From contig BCJJ01000029.1 of NCBI GenBank assembly GCA_039545355.1, forward strand, positions 124,001 to 188,000: a stretch of 64,000 nucleotides of DNA. Direction: 5' to 3'. Each line of letters opens with the position of its first letter. Position 1 is the first letter of the stretch. Shown here piece by piece: positions 23,841 through 34,674 of the stretch. The translations under genes were made by a program, and so were the position numbers. The notes under the pieces were generated by a model. That model made no database searches and had not been told where the DNA came from. It saw only the letters and a program-made list of their open reading frames with translations. The stretch is from Trichosporon coremiiforme. Lineage: Eukaryota > Basidiomycota > Tremellomycetes > Trichosporonales > Trichosporonaceae.

Positions 23841-26800
23841 TCTGTCATCAGCTATACGGTGGGAAAGGACTAGCTCACTGCACTGAGCATTTGCCGGGGT
23901 CTGGAATTAGCTCGACGCGGAGAAAGCAACGGCTCACTCCCTCGCATCAATGTATTCCACCTTCCATCTCCCGACGTCTAGGCTCGGAGCCTGGTGTGAG
24001 CTGAGCTGCCGTGGCAACGCTGGCAACAGCCCATCCCTTCTGTGATCTACCCACATCTGGTGTCAGCTACGAAGAGAGATGGAGATAGCTCACCTCGAAC
24101 AACTGGCCAGGCTTGCTGTCAGCCCTATGCAGGGATGACCTGAGCTCACTCCTTGAACCTGCCGACGGCTGGGGTCAGCTATGCAGCAATGACGATAGCT
24201 CACCGAAAGCCTGGTGTCAGCTCTTCGGGGATGACGTGAGCTCAACCCATTCTGGCTGTCAACGCTTGGCGTCAGCTATCTGGAGGGACGCCCGTAGTTC
24301 ACCCGCTGGCATCGGTTGAAGAATGGAGTCAGCTTCATGTCGGGTTGACTTTGACTCTCTAGTTGGATAGCCGCTGCAGCCTGGCATGAGCTAAAGAACT
24401 GGGTGTTTCCAGCTCACCTATCCGGACACCTCCGACGTGGCCTGTGGTAAGCTGTCGAATGGCCGATGAGCTCACGTCGCTGCTACTGTCAGCTCTGGCT
24501 CTGGATGGCTGAGCTCACCCTATTGCCAGCTCAGACGGCCACGACCACGTAACCACCGCTCCGCTTCGACGATACTCCTCCCCCATCGCCCTTCATCTCC
24601 AACTTCCATCATCACCACGAGGGCTTCTGCCTCGCCTCGCCGAACTGCTGTTGTTGGTGCAATCTGGTGTCAGCTGTGGTCACTCGCTACAGCTTACGTG
24701 AAGTGCACAAGCTGGTCGTCAGCTGTTTGTCCGCGAGTTCGAGCGAGCAGCTTGCCAGTGCAGACCAGCGCAGACCTCGACGGTGCAGGCACCTGGTCAC
24801 TCCAAAAGAGCTGGCATCCTGACATCAGCTCAACTGCATGAGCTTACATACACGCCAAATCGGGCCTGTCGTCAGCTGGTCCACTGTAGTCTAGCTACAC
24901 ACGTTGATGCCCAAGGGCGAAAGGTTAACCTCTAAGAGATTGCCAACATCGCTGGAGTTAGCTACCAGGACTTACTCAGCTCACTTACAGTAGTAAAACC
25001 CGGATTAGCCGCCCGGTGTCGGCTAGAGGCGCACCTCTCATGGGACTGGTCGTCAGCTATGCCCCGACTGGAACTTTTATGAGCTCACATAACAGACTGT
25101 CGAGTTCACAATGGTGCGGCTACTGGGGGTGTTAGTTGAACCTCGCAAACAACCCACTACCTCGACCATGAAAGACACTAATGGCAGCTCACGACTGACT
25201 TACCTCCGAGCAGGCACTGGCATCAGCTTTGGGACGAACTGTGGACAGTTCACCCCGGCCACAGCTCGGATCGAGAGCACTCCCATTGCGCCCTACCTCG
25301 GCAGTTGGTTTTGGTGATGTGAAGCAATGCAGCTGCGCCGCCCGTGACCTGGCATCAGCTACTGCGTGCACGAGCGAGCTCCTCTCCTAGAGGCAGGTCT
25401 TGATCTCCTGTTCGACTGAGGCTGCGCCATTAGCTTCCGGCAGACATAGAGCTTATTCCAGCTCACCCTCTCCTGAAACGTCCCGGCGCTATCGTTATCA
25501 GTTGGGACGAGCTTTCGAGTCTTCTTCGGTGTGGTGGCGGGATGAGCAGAAGGTGACTGGCGTCGGCTGATTGCTCTAGGAGGGGAGCTGAGTGGTTCAG
25601 AATGGGCAAGTCGTCCCGTGGTCGTCGCGGGTCCAGACCCGTACCAGACTAGGGGTTGTCTGATCGACGAGTGCGCCCCTTTCGTCGACGGGCCAGAACT
25701 CAGAGTGACTGATGTCAGCTAATGGCAAAGCCCGCTAAGTTCGCCTCCGGGCCCGCGCGTGCTGGTCATGAGCTTCGTCGCCGGTCATCACAGCTTACCG
25801 TAGGTTTCTGTGTCCACGGTAGAGGGAGTAGTGATACTGGGGTCAGCTTTCGCCGTTGCGTATACACTCTCCGAGACTCGTCGTCAGCTGCATCTCAAGG
25901 GGTTGCTGCTTAGCTAACCACCAAGCTTCATGAAGCTGCTCATCAGCTTCTAGCTAGGCATTTGGGAAGCTTATTGCTCTGGCCTGCACTCGTGCTCGCG
26001 TCTATCATTCGTCGGGGGTGAGTCACTTCTGAGCTGGTTGTCAGCTATTTGCGAGGTTGGGTTAGCTTGCTATCTGACTGCTACAGCACAACATGCAACC
26101 CTCTGGGAAGAATGGCCAGAGGTGGAGACACAAGCCGCAGGGCACTGAGCTCAGTCGCTGTACTGGCCGTCAGTTTCCTCCACAGCGCCGAAACTCACAA
26201 CATTGCAGCTGGTCGTCAGTTACCTTCAGCTCAATAGCAGTTCACCGCGCTCACTCCCCGACTCGGTGTTGGGGAGGCTAAGGTCAGCTCACGTCATCAA
26301 TGGAAGCTCACAGGGGGACCAGTGGTCAGATCACTTCCACTTGGGGCGAGCCCACCACCTGCTGGCTAGTCAGCTGTTACAGGCACACGTAGCTCACGAG
26401 CCAGTAAGCTGAGATCAGCTGCCGTTCTTCCACGACAGATCTCAGGACACCTGGGCGTTAGTTCATGCCATCAGGTGCGGAACTCACTTGAATGGGCTGA
26501 CGACCAAAGTCAGCCTCTCCTGCAGATTCCAAGTCTGATCGGAATAGATAATAGCTTGTGATAGAGAGAACACCAGCTCACCAAGAAGGTCGTTCTCCTG
26601 ATGGTGAACACTGCATCTCACCCATCGACGTGGACTAAGGTCTGGTGTCAGCTCGTGCTACACAGGTATGACAGCTTCCCCACCTTATGTCTGCGCGCTG
26701 TGCCTGTCAGTCTGATGTGGAGTTCTGATGTTCGCTCTTTTGAGGATGGCGCTAGCTTCCCCCGCCCGATCTGGTGTCAGCTGCATTCGGTGATGACCCA

Positions 26801-27640
26801 AGCTTGACCTTGCAACCGTTGACGCCTGGTCAGCTATGTCGTGAGAAACGTATGGCTTGGCATCAACTTCTGGCGACAGCTGGCGTTAGCTACGCGATGG
26901 GTCAAAATCAGCTTACTCGTCTGTGTTCCGTGGGAGTCTGGTGTTAGCTATGCTTTGGCATAATTGTAGCTCACTCACAAGTCTTCTCTCCACTGTGAGT
27001 CAGCCTTTTCAGGCATGTGTTGGCTTACCCGCTGTCCCAGTGACGAGTCTGGGATGGCTCTTACCCAACTGAAACAACAGTTTTGCGTCGAAGTCTGGTG
27101 TCAGCTCTCCCTATGGCGGTATGACACCCCCACCCTTAGCTTTGGCGAGAGCTCCCCCTCGAACCGGGGAGAACACACTCGGCCTGCAGTCAGCTACTCC
27201 CGATTTCCTGTTAGGCAGCTCCCAGTCTCCTCTCCAGGTTCCCTTACACCTAGCAAAGCTCTGATGTTGTCACCAATCATGCACCTGGATCACTCGTGTC
27301 GATTACGTACAGCCAGAGGCTGTCATTAGCTGGAGGAGGAAGACTGTTCAGCTTACTCCTAACTGTCCCTTCGTTAAGTCGAGAGCTGCCAGGGACAGGC
27401 TCCGAGGGCTTGTGGCCAGAGGTTATGGGCGCCATTCGCATAATCTGATGCAAAGTGCAAGGCGGTCTGGTATTTATCAGCTGCAATGCAGATGATGTTT
27501 AGCTCACCCGTGCCCGGTCGGTACGACTCGCACGGCAGTGACAAAGCGGGAGTCACAACGCCGAATCCTCAGAGCCTGTCTGCGCTCCGTCTGACTGTCA
27601 GCTACATGCGCCGCATGGTAAGCTCGCCTGTAACCCAGAG
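23841..27640 (-). repeat. Array of ~40 diverged intron-like modules, all in one orientation
   Basis: Across 3.8 kb the same 33-41 nt module recurs about every 60-110 bases. Read on the minus strand it is GTGAGCT, 15-20 variable bases, then AGCTGACACCAG. That is a 5' splice site, a CTGAC branch site and a 3' splice site, like authentic introns of the neighbouring genes. Clear examples (plus coordinates): 24057-24093, 24112-24149, 24169-24203, 24381-24417, 24664-24697, 24952-24984 and 26938-26974. The variable part often retains a related core (ATGCAGNNATGA on the plus strand), so the modules look homologous. Segments between clear neighbours can be 7-24 nt and do not read as coding. Ends of each module also form an imperfect short inverted repeat (GTCAGCT/AGCTCAC). 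No protein was recognised on either strand. Confidence 0.7.
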
Positions 27641-28092
27641 CGTCAACTTGCATGTGCGTTGGATGTGGACGGCTTGTGAATTGATCGGGGTTGCTTCTTG
27701 ATGTGCACTGGAAGGACCAGCTTGCAGGACAAGCGAACCTGGCAACACTTCATTAGAGCTCCGTACTGTGGAGATCTCATCGTACGCTCGCTGGGATATT
27801 CCAGCAGTGAAGTGGCCTGAGGTAAGCTCATGCTCTCTAACAAACAAATGCCAGCTACTTACGATGGCTCCAGGTCTGTATCTCTATGTTCTGGATGAGG
27901 AGAAGTCTCTGCAACGTTGACTTCCCTACAGCTTCCACGTCTGAACGAAGTGTGCGTCGATGACTGCATGTTCTTGTTCATCGGGCGGGCGCAAGCCTAA
28001 ATATGGTAACAGCCCACCAAGACGCAGGCTAACCCCGTTGCTCGGACTGCGCCCCCTTGTCCTGTTCACCATCATCGGATGCGCTCACTTCG
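27641..28092. other. Transition between repeat array and next gene
   Basis: Only weak traces of the module are seen here (for example near 27820 and 27860). The rest presumably carries the promoter of the plus-strand gene. No TATA box is certain. Confidence 0.4.
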
Positions 28093-28974
28093 ATGCGAAA
28101 CGATTATCTCCCGTCGATCGGCGATCACTGCTGGAGTTGGACTGAGTCGACTTGCAGTCATCTAGTCAGCGTTTCTTATCTCCCATCGTTCCTTTCTATC
28201 CTCTCGATATCCCCCAGGCCTCAGGTCACAGAGATAGCGAACGAACCGACCCCACTTGCTGCCCTGCGTGGCGATGACATCGTCATTCCTGTGAGCATGC
28301 ATTATCGGCTCAACAGCTGACATCAGACTCCTGCGGAGCTCCTTGCCCTCGTCCCTGTGGAGAGCGTCCCTCCCTTAACCTCGGTCCTGGGTGCCGGTGG
28401 TGCGCCCTGCAGTGAGGTAAGGTCGGTATTTGACATTCACTGACAACAGTGTGCGGCATGGGCCACACTGTGCTCGAACGAAGTCTGGGCTCCCGAGCCC
28501 TCCAGCGAAGGCGAGACGCAGCCGTGCCACAACGCTGCGGTCCTCGGCACGGACTACATCGACTTCCCTCGCACTGAAGCCCACAAGAACCTGTCCTTCG
28601 TGCTCATCAGCACCCCCGCTGCTCTCGGTCGCCGCGTCGAAGACGCCATCGAGAAGCACGCCGGGAATGTCACTGAAACTGTCGGCTCCGACACCTCGCA
28701 CATTGTCATCTTGGCACCGCACCCCATTGCACCGTCTGACGGCATCAGCTGGGGCGCCGCGCAGTCGCACCTCAAGATCAAGGCTGCGTACGCAGAGCGC
28801 AAGGCACGCAAGACGCACACTGCGGCACCAGACAAAAGCAAGCTTCGCGAGGTCTACTTTGTGCACCCCGGGTTTCTCATCGAAAGCATGAGGCGCGGCG
28901 CCCACGTTGCCGATGACAAGATCGACCTCAAAAAGGTCATGTCGCCCCAGGTCTGGAACTGGCACAACCAGTAG
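28093..28974 (+). CDS. Putative BRCT-like domain protein
   Basis: Exons 28093-28290, 28327-28416 and 28450-28974 join in frame to about 270 residues. The two introns (36 and 33 nt) have CTGAC branch sites followed by ATCAG and AACAG. The C-terminal half resembles a BRCT repeat. A strand NLSFVLIST is followed by a helix GRRVEDAIEKHAG, TSHIVIL, and finally REVYFVHPGFLIESMRRGAHV, which recalls the V-x-x-x-W/F-L-x-x-S-x-x-x-G ending of BRCT domains. BRCT domains bind phosphoproteins in DNA-damage and chromatin contexts; no specific role is assigned. The start is uncertain. The first ATG is followed by a pyrimidine-rich stretch that could be 5'UTR or an unrecognised intron, so the true N-terminus may differ. 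Confidence 0.55.
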
Positions 28975-30348
28975 TCAGTCACGAGCTGTTGTCGACACCG
29001 CGACCGCCACTTCGCATGCCACAAGAACGAGAGCCGAACATTTGTGAACCTCATGCCTTCCTACTAAGTATTGCTTATGCAGCTCATGCTCTGTGCTGAA
29101 CGTATGTTGACAAGGGAACCATGATGCTCCTTTGCCCCACGTTCCGGCTTCGAGGTCGAAGGACCACGGGCAGAAACTCAACGACCAGGTTGAAACTCGG
29201 ACCTAATCACCAGCCCCTGTGGACTGGGGGTTGGCGTCAGATCGGCCGCACTGACCACCCTCGCTGACTACATATGCACTTAGGATCGTTGTCTGCGAGT
29301 TGGATATCTTTCGGCGCTTGCGACATCAAGTCTTACCACCGTCACTCTTCCTGCACCGAAACTACAGTCTGGTTCCCTCGTGCCGTCGTTCGATAGGAGG
29401 CGACTTCGTCAATGCCCTTGAGGCCCTGGTGATCGGCTTGCTCAGTGCCCGAAAGGCTCACGCCACGGCGTCGTTTCCCCAAGGCAAGTCGCATGATAAG
29501 CTCCCTGGTCGACATGTCACCGGAAAGCTCTTGGCAAGCACCTCCACTCACGCGCCTCTCGAATACACGCCCGCACACACAACAGCCGCCGCGCACTCGC
29601 GGTCCACTACCATGCGACTCCGCGATCTCCCCCCTCGCCTCCGACAGTAACCCCGTGAGCTCCGGCGTTCGACCCTGTTGTTCAACGCCTTCGAAGAGCT
29701 CAGGGTAGATAAGGCGCCCGGAGTGCCCCACGACCAGCCCTGGGGACACTATCAGCTTCGGGCAACCTCGTACGGTGTTCCCAACACCAATCCGCACTCC
29801 CGCCTCTCCCCACCACCAGCCTACCTCCCATCCATCACACACACGCCAAGTCCGACCCTCCGACTGCAGTACACCACAGCACCTTTGGTGCAGCAGTCTC
29901 CAAGCCTCGAAGCCGGTTGCCGCCGCCCCAGCGATGGGACAATAATGGGCTCCGCTTAATGATGGCGCACGCCGCCACCCCCGGGCCGGGGACAGTAACG
30001 GGAGACTGCTTTTCGCATCTCGTGTGCATCTCCTGCGCATCGACACTGACTCCGAAACGTGCATGGCTCCCAACAGTGTTGGAGTTCAAGCATGCATGCA
30101 GTCGGCCGAAACAATGTGCATAGGCTCAGACATGCCTCGGGCATGTGATGTGAGCGAGACGACGTACCCATGGGCAGCGCGCAGTCACCTCCTCGGGCAC
30201 GTGTCGGAGGCCGTTCTTGGCGCTCGTCTCATGTCACTCGTTGCTGGGAGGGATGTTGCTGCGAAGCGCTTGGAAGAGTTGCGCAGCAGAGGCAACAGCA
30301 TACATAAGACAGCGACCGGCTCGCTGTCTGTCATTCACGACCATTACC
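28975..30348. other. Intergenic region, no gene recognised
   Basis: There is 1.4 kb without a supported gene. A 243-codon minus-strand frame (29342-30073) is present, but its composition is Gly/Arg/Cys-rich with no domain and no conserved-looking segment, so it is not annotated. Confidence 0.5.
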
Positions 30349-31173
30349 ATGCTCTTCATCATCACCCTCCTCCCCCTCCTCACTGCCATCCTCGCGGCTC
30401 CAGGCGAACCCTGCGTATCCGACTCTGGCGAGCCCGGTGAGTCCTTATCAGCTCCACAGATCCTTCCATCTAAGCTGACGACAGGCGTGTGTCAGACCCC
30501 GGGCCAGTGTAGCGGCACGGCCTCGTCCACGTGTCCCGACGACGGTCTCGTCTGCTGCTCCTCGACCTGCTCCAGCGCCTCCTTCAACGGCACTTGCCGC
30601 TGGATCAGTGACTGCGGTGGCTCGACGGCAGACAACCTCTGCCCCGGCGGCAGCCAGTTCAAGTGCTGCGACAGTGCAGCCAAGTACGGACCTTACGCTA
30701 CGCCCCCCATCCCCGAGGTCGGCAGCTGCAAGGCGCGAACTGTCGCAGGGGCCAGGGCGATTGTCGACGCCTTCCCCGGCCGCATCTGGAGCGCAGGCTG
30801 TTATCGTGAGGGGGAGTGCAGGGACGGCTCTGAACATCCTTGCGGTCGCGCTATCGACTTCATGTGCTCGGACGAGACTGGTGTAAGTTCTCTAAGTCTG
30901 CCGTGGGCGTCGCTGACGATCAGTTGGGCAGCACCGGCTGCACCGACATCGCCGAGTGGGTTATGCACCACTCGTCCGAGCTGAACGTGTACTACGTGAT
31001 CTGGGGCCAGCGGATCTGGAACGGGGGCCGGGACGAGGTCGGGCCCTGGTCTGGCTGGCGCACGATGGAGGACCGCAAGAGCATCACGCAGAACCACTGG
31101 TGAGCTAACACTCCATATGAGATGGAAAGCTGACAGCAGGGACCACGTTCACGTCAGCTTCAACGAGGTGTAG
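30349..31173 (+). CDS. Secreted cysteine-rich protein with ARB_07466-like C-terminal domain
   Basis: Exons 30349-30436, 30485-30882, 30924-31099 and 31140-31173 encode 231 residues. A signal peptide (MLFIITLLPLLTAILAAPGE) is followed by a Cys-rich region with CC pairs (GLVCCSSTC, FKCCDS), reminiscent of small fungal secreted domains. The C-terminal domain has GRAIDFMCSDETG, then IAEWVMHHSSELNVYYVIWGQRIWN, then MEDRKSITQNHWDHVHVSF. This order matches the fungal and actinobacterial ARB_07466-like C-terminal family. The Asp and the H-x-H in DHVH recall metal-binding positions of D-Ala-D-Ala-type peptidase folds. A secreted cell-wall-active or peptidoglycan-binding role is inference only. The last exon contributes DHVHVSFNEV after a split Trp codon. 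Confidence 0.88.
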
Positions 31174-32620
31174 TGCGTAGCATGTGCAGCATTCGGACAC
31201 CGAAAGCCCGGCACACTCGGCCGACCGAGCGAGCCACCGCGGAGTCGTCTCAATGAGTTCAATAGAACGCCAGCTGGCCTGGCCCAGATCGCAGACCATG
31301 TCATTAGTTAGACAACGGCGTCCTTACGCTCGGTGGCGTTTCGGTGGGACAACGGTCAGCCGACTCCGCACTTGCGCGTGATCATTGTGAGCCGCCTCCG
31401 TATTGATGGTGGTTAGCACTTGATGTCAGCTGTGTCAGTCGATTCACCGAGACAGCCGCATCGGACACTTCGATCGCAACCCACCCCGCCAACAGCCGCT
31501 GATCTGTATTCTTCTTCGTCCCGAACAATCACACTCCGTTGGTGCAGACTCCGGTGGAGCGGTGGTCGCGCGTACGACTCTCGGCCTGTCGGCGTGAAGA
31601 ACCTGTGGGTCAGTGATGAGTTGGGCGGATGCCCCCCCTCAAGATATCGTGTGGGGTATTGTTTGGGGTGATGAGCGGGCGACGAAGTCCTCTGGAACAG
31701 TGTTACTTGCCCGCTATCGTGGTATGCGCCTCGACCTGCCCCAAATTTGCCCCCAAGTCGTCAGCGGCGTGAACCTCAGCAGTGTATGGGGAGAACAAGA
31801 CTAAGCGAGGAGAGAGACATGTGGATCTTCAGATCGACCTCGTCGCCTCGGTGTCTCACCGGTCTCACCCCGGGGCCGCGCCGGGGCCGCTACGCGCCTG
31901 TCTCTGATCTCCTCGCTGTCTCGCCGGGGACCCGTGTCGTTCCTTCTCGTCTTGTGATTCCAGCAGTGCGCGCACGACATGCAGGATACGAGTAGGATCA
32001 ACTGCGCAATCCCATCGGCCTGTCGCTAGGATCCGCTGCGCTCTGTTGTGGCTTCGCTCGCTTCGCAACTCGACTGCGGGTTGCGGGGCTACTGTGCGCG
32101 AGTTCTCGCGGATGTCAGCTGCACGGACAACGTGGCTGACACCAGCTGACACCAGCTGACGGCCCGATGGATTCGCGGAGAGTCAAGTCTCTTACACGGA
32201 CACTGCAGCGCCTCCTTAGCAGGGAAGCGCGTAACCGAGGACTAAGGACGACTGGCTCGCATACCGCGTCCCAAAAGGGTTGTATTCGCGGCGTACTTCC
32301 AGGTTCAAAATGCAGGATCCGCCCTCTTCGCACCGGTGCGGGGCCAGATGCGGCGTTCATCCCGAGAAGCCTGCATCTCCTGGAATGTCCGAGGACCGAG
32401 GCTGATCGCACCACAATGAATCGTGATCAGCGCACATGTTAGTGTCAGTCCCATCGTTAGGTCGTTAGTTGTCATTGCAGACTCCCGCATAGGCACACGT
32501 TATACATTTCCCGCTACGATGAGGCGTTAAGAGAAAATGCGACGGCGAGGCCGTGCTGATAGTTTACGAAGAAAATGCTATTAGGTTTAAAGAAAGAGCT
32601 GTACAAATATGTGGTAACGC
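31174..32620. other. Intergenic region with a short CTGACACCAG repeat
   Basis: No gene was recognised in 1.45 kb. At 32135-32160 there are two and a half tandem copies of GCTGACACCA. They are preceded at 32113 by TGTCAGCT, which is its reverse complement, so the site is both tandem and inverted. The word is the same as the 3' end of the intron-like modules further upstream. Confidence 0.5.
32135..32160 (+). repeat. Tandem GCTGACACCA decamers
   Basis: GCTGACACCA occurs twice followed by GCTGAC. A complementary TGTCAGCT lies 15 bases upstream. The unit equals the branch-site plus 3' splice-site word of the 23.8-27.6 kb array. Confidence 0.8.
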
Positions 32621-34312
32621 TTAGACACCGCCGCCGGCGCCGCCCATGGGAGCCTGGTTGGCGACAGGGTAGGCGTCCTGGGGGTGGTCGAGCTTCTCGC
32701 CATCGACCTTCTGGTCGACGGCATCGTGGCCGTGAGCGGCAAAGGTGGTAGACGGCTTCCAGCCCTTGGAGCGCCAGGGGACGCGGACCTCCTCCATCAT
32801 CTGGTCGACCTGCTCGAGCGTGAGGCCCTTAGTCTCCCAGACCATGAAGTAGGCGTAGACGATACAGGTGGCACAGAGCGAGCCCCAGATGAAGAACACC
32901 TTGGAGCCGAGGTTGCCCTTGTCACGGTCGACCATGTAAGGGGTGATGACAGCAATGATACAGTTCCAGAGCCAGTTGGACGCGGTCGAGAGAGCGACAC
33001 CGCGAGCACGGATGGGGATCGGGAAGATCTCACCGATGACGACCCAGGCGCCGGGACCCCAGGTGGTAGCGAAGAAGGCAATGTAGATACAGATGAATGC
33101 AATCTGGGCCGAGGCGATGGGCTTGTCCTCGGGGCGGGCAACGTTGGTGATAGGGTCAACAACGGCAGGCTTGGCGACACCCATAATGGCGACGATGAAC
33201 TCGCACACGCACATGCCGATAGCACCATAGATGAGAAGGGCACGACGACCATAGCGCTCAATGGTGTAGAATGAAATGGGGGTGGTGCACACGTTGACAA
33301 GGGTGGTGATGAGCGAGATCAGGAAGGGGTTCGAGATCGTGCCGAGGTTCTTGAAGAACTCAGTGCCGTAGTAGAAGATGAAGTTGATACCGGTCCACTG
33401 CTGCATCATCTGGATCGAGGTACCCAGGATGGTGAGACGCAGGTTCGAGTTGGAGCGACCGAGACCACCCTTGAAGCAGTAAGCCCAACCAGCCCAGTAC
33501 GAGTTGGTAGGCATGAGGCTGCGCTCGTACTCGTAGTTGGCGACAATCTCGGCGACTTCCTCACGGATGTAGTCAGACTCGATAGGCTGACCACGGATGC
33601 GGGCGAGGGCCTTGGCGGCGTCGTCGGGGCGGCCACGCTTGACGTACCAACGGGGCGACTCGGGGAGCATGGCAATACCGCCGCCGAGGATGAGGGCCCA
33701 GAGGAACTGGATGGCGATGGGGATGCGATACGATCCAGTGTCGTTGCGGTCCTTGGTGCCGTAGTCGACGCACGAGGCGAGGAGGAGACCAATGGTGATA
33801 CAGAACTGGTAGCCAGAGACGAGGGCACCACGGACCTTGCGGGGGGCGATCTCGGACATGTACAGGATAATGATGGCCGAGACGAAACCGACTCCGACAC
33901 CAGCGATGGCACGACCCGCGACGAGTAGCTGCCATCCGGTCGAGGCGGTCTGGAGGATGATGCCGACGATGAAAACGCCGCAACCAGCGATAATGGTGAT
34001 ACGACGACCAAAGTAGTCGGCAAGGTCACCAGCGACGAGCGCACCGAAGAAAGTACCAGCAGAGAGAATAGACGTGATCAGCGAACGAACCCAGGAGGGG
34101 AGATCCTTGTCCTTGTCGGGAGCGTTGGGGTCAGTCGGGTAGGGGCCGGACGACTTGGGGCGGAAGTGCTCCTTGACGTAGTCCATGGCGAGGACACCGG
34201 AAATGTAACCAGAGTCGAAACCGAAGAAGATACCACCAAAGGCGGCGAAGGCACAGGCCATGTAGGCCTTCCAGGTAACGGGCGCCTCGACGCGCTCGAT
34301 GCCGTTGGTCAT
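32621..34312 (-). CDS. MFS sugar transporter (hexose transporter family)
   Basis: One uninterrupted exon encodes 563 residues. The start is taken at the ATG at 34312 because the open frame continues upstream only through a 5'UTR intron. The protein has the 12-helix sugar-porter layout, with FGGIFFGFDSGYISGV in helix 1, then DYFGRRITI (the G-R-R motif after helix 2). ESPRWYVKRGR lies after helix 6, QQWTGINFIFYYGTEFF in helix 7, and ERYGRRALL after helix 8. VIGEIFPIPIRARGVAL follows, then VWETKGLTLEQVDQMM at the end. These are the signatures of proton-coupled or facilitative hexose transporters, but substrate cannot be assigned. Codon bias is strong. It is intronless in its coding part, unlike most neighbours. 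Confidence 0.95.
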   Translation of the reverse strand: MTNGIERVEAPVTWKAYMACAFAAFGGIFFGFDSGYISGVLAMDYVKEHFRPKSSGPYPTDPNAPDKDKDLPSWVRSLITSILSAGTFFGALVAGDLADYFGRRITIIAGCGVFIVGIILQTASTGWQLLVAGRAIAGVGVGFVSAIIILYMSEIAPRKVRGALVSGYQFCITIGLLLASCVDYGTKDRNDTGSYRIPIAIQFLWALILGGGIAMLPESPRWYVKRGRPDDAAKALARIRGQPIESDYIREEVAEIVANYEYERSLMPTNSYWAGWAYCFKGGLGRSNSNLRLTILGTSIQMMQQWTGINFIFYYGTEFFKNLGTISNPFLISLITTLVNVCTTPISFYTIERYGRRALLIYGAIGMCVCEFIVAIMGVAKPAVVDPITNVARPEDKPIASAQIAFICIYIAFFATTWGPGAWVVIGEIFPIPIRARGVALSTASNWLWNCIIAVITPYMVDRDKGNLGSKVFFIWGSLCATCIVYAYFMVWETKGLTLEQVDQMMEEVRVPWRSKGWKPSTTFAAHGHDAVDQKVDGEKLDHPQDAYPVANQAPMGGAGGGV

Positions 34313-34370
34313 GCTGGGCGACACTGGCGACTTGGGCCGTTTGTTGGTCGTCCGCGGGTGAAGAAAGGAA

Positions 34371-34487
34371 CTGGAACAGTCAGCAAACGAGTCAACCATC
34401 ACACGACCGCGCGCCACCGGGGTGCGGGACGACCGTTGATCACACGCGCATCCAGCTGCGGACGACCGCGGCAAGCTCGTTACTCAC
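34371..34487 (-). other. Probable 5'UTR intron of the sugar transporter
   Basis: On the minus strand GTGAGTAACG at 34487 and CTGACTGTTCCAG ending at 34371 form a canonical 117-nt intron. It lies between the TATA box and the ATG at 34312. Without it, the reading frame would run upstream in front of the real start. Confidence 0.65.
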
Positions 34488-34594
34488 AGTACACTCGGTG
34501 TAAGAAGAGATCAAAGGCGTTCAGCCCTCTGTCGTCAAGTGTAAACAGAGATGTGAAGCTCGAGAAACCGCGGGGCACTTCTGGTTCTGGTTCG

Positions 34595-34602
34595 TATTTA
34601 TA
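34595..34602 (-). promoter_or_regulatory. TATA box of the sugar transporter
   Basis: The minus strand reads TATAAATA here, about 108 nt upstream of the proposed 5'UTR intron donor. It is the best TATA match in the region. Confidence 0.65.
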
Positions 34603-34674
34603 ACAAGCCCGCTAGCCGGTGTGTGAAGGGCGAGAGCGCGCGCGCGGCAGGTGACCCCGATCCAAAGGGAACGA

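Noticed and set aside
23841..27640. CRISPR-like array
   Set aside because: Regular spacing of short repeats suggested it, but the modules are diverged, intron-shaped and variable in length, and the DNA is clearly from a fungal nucleus. There are no identical repeats and no associated genes.
23841..27640. Ordinary multi-exon gene on the minus strand
   Set aside because: Spacers of 7-24 nt between clear neighbouring modules would make exons implausibly small, and I could not read a continuing protein through them. Kept only as an alternative explanation in the findings.
29342..30073. 243-codon minus-strand open frame
   Set aside because: It has no domain, no signal or membrane segment and odd composition. 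No splice extension improved it.
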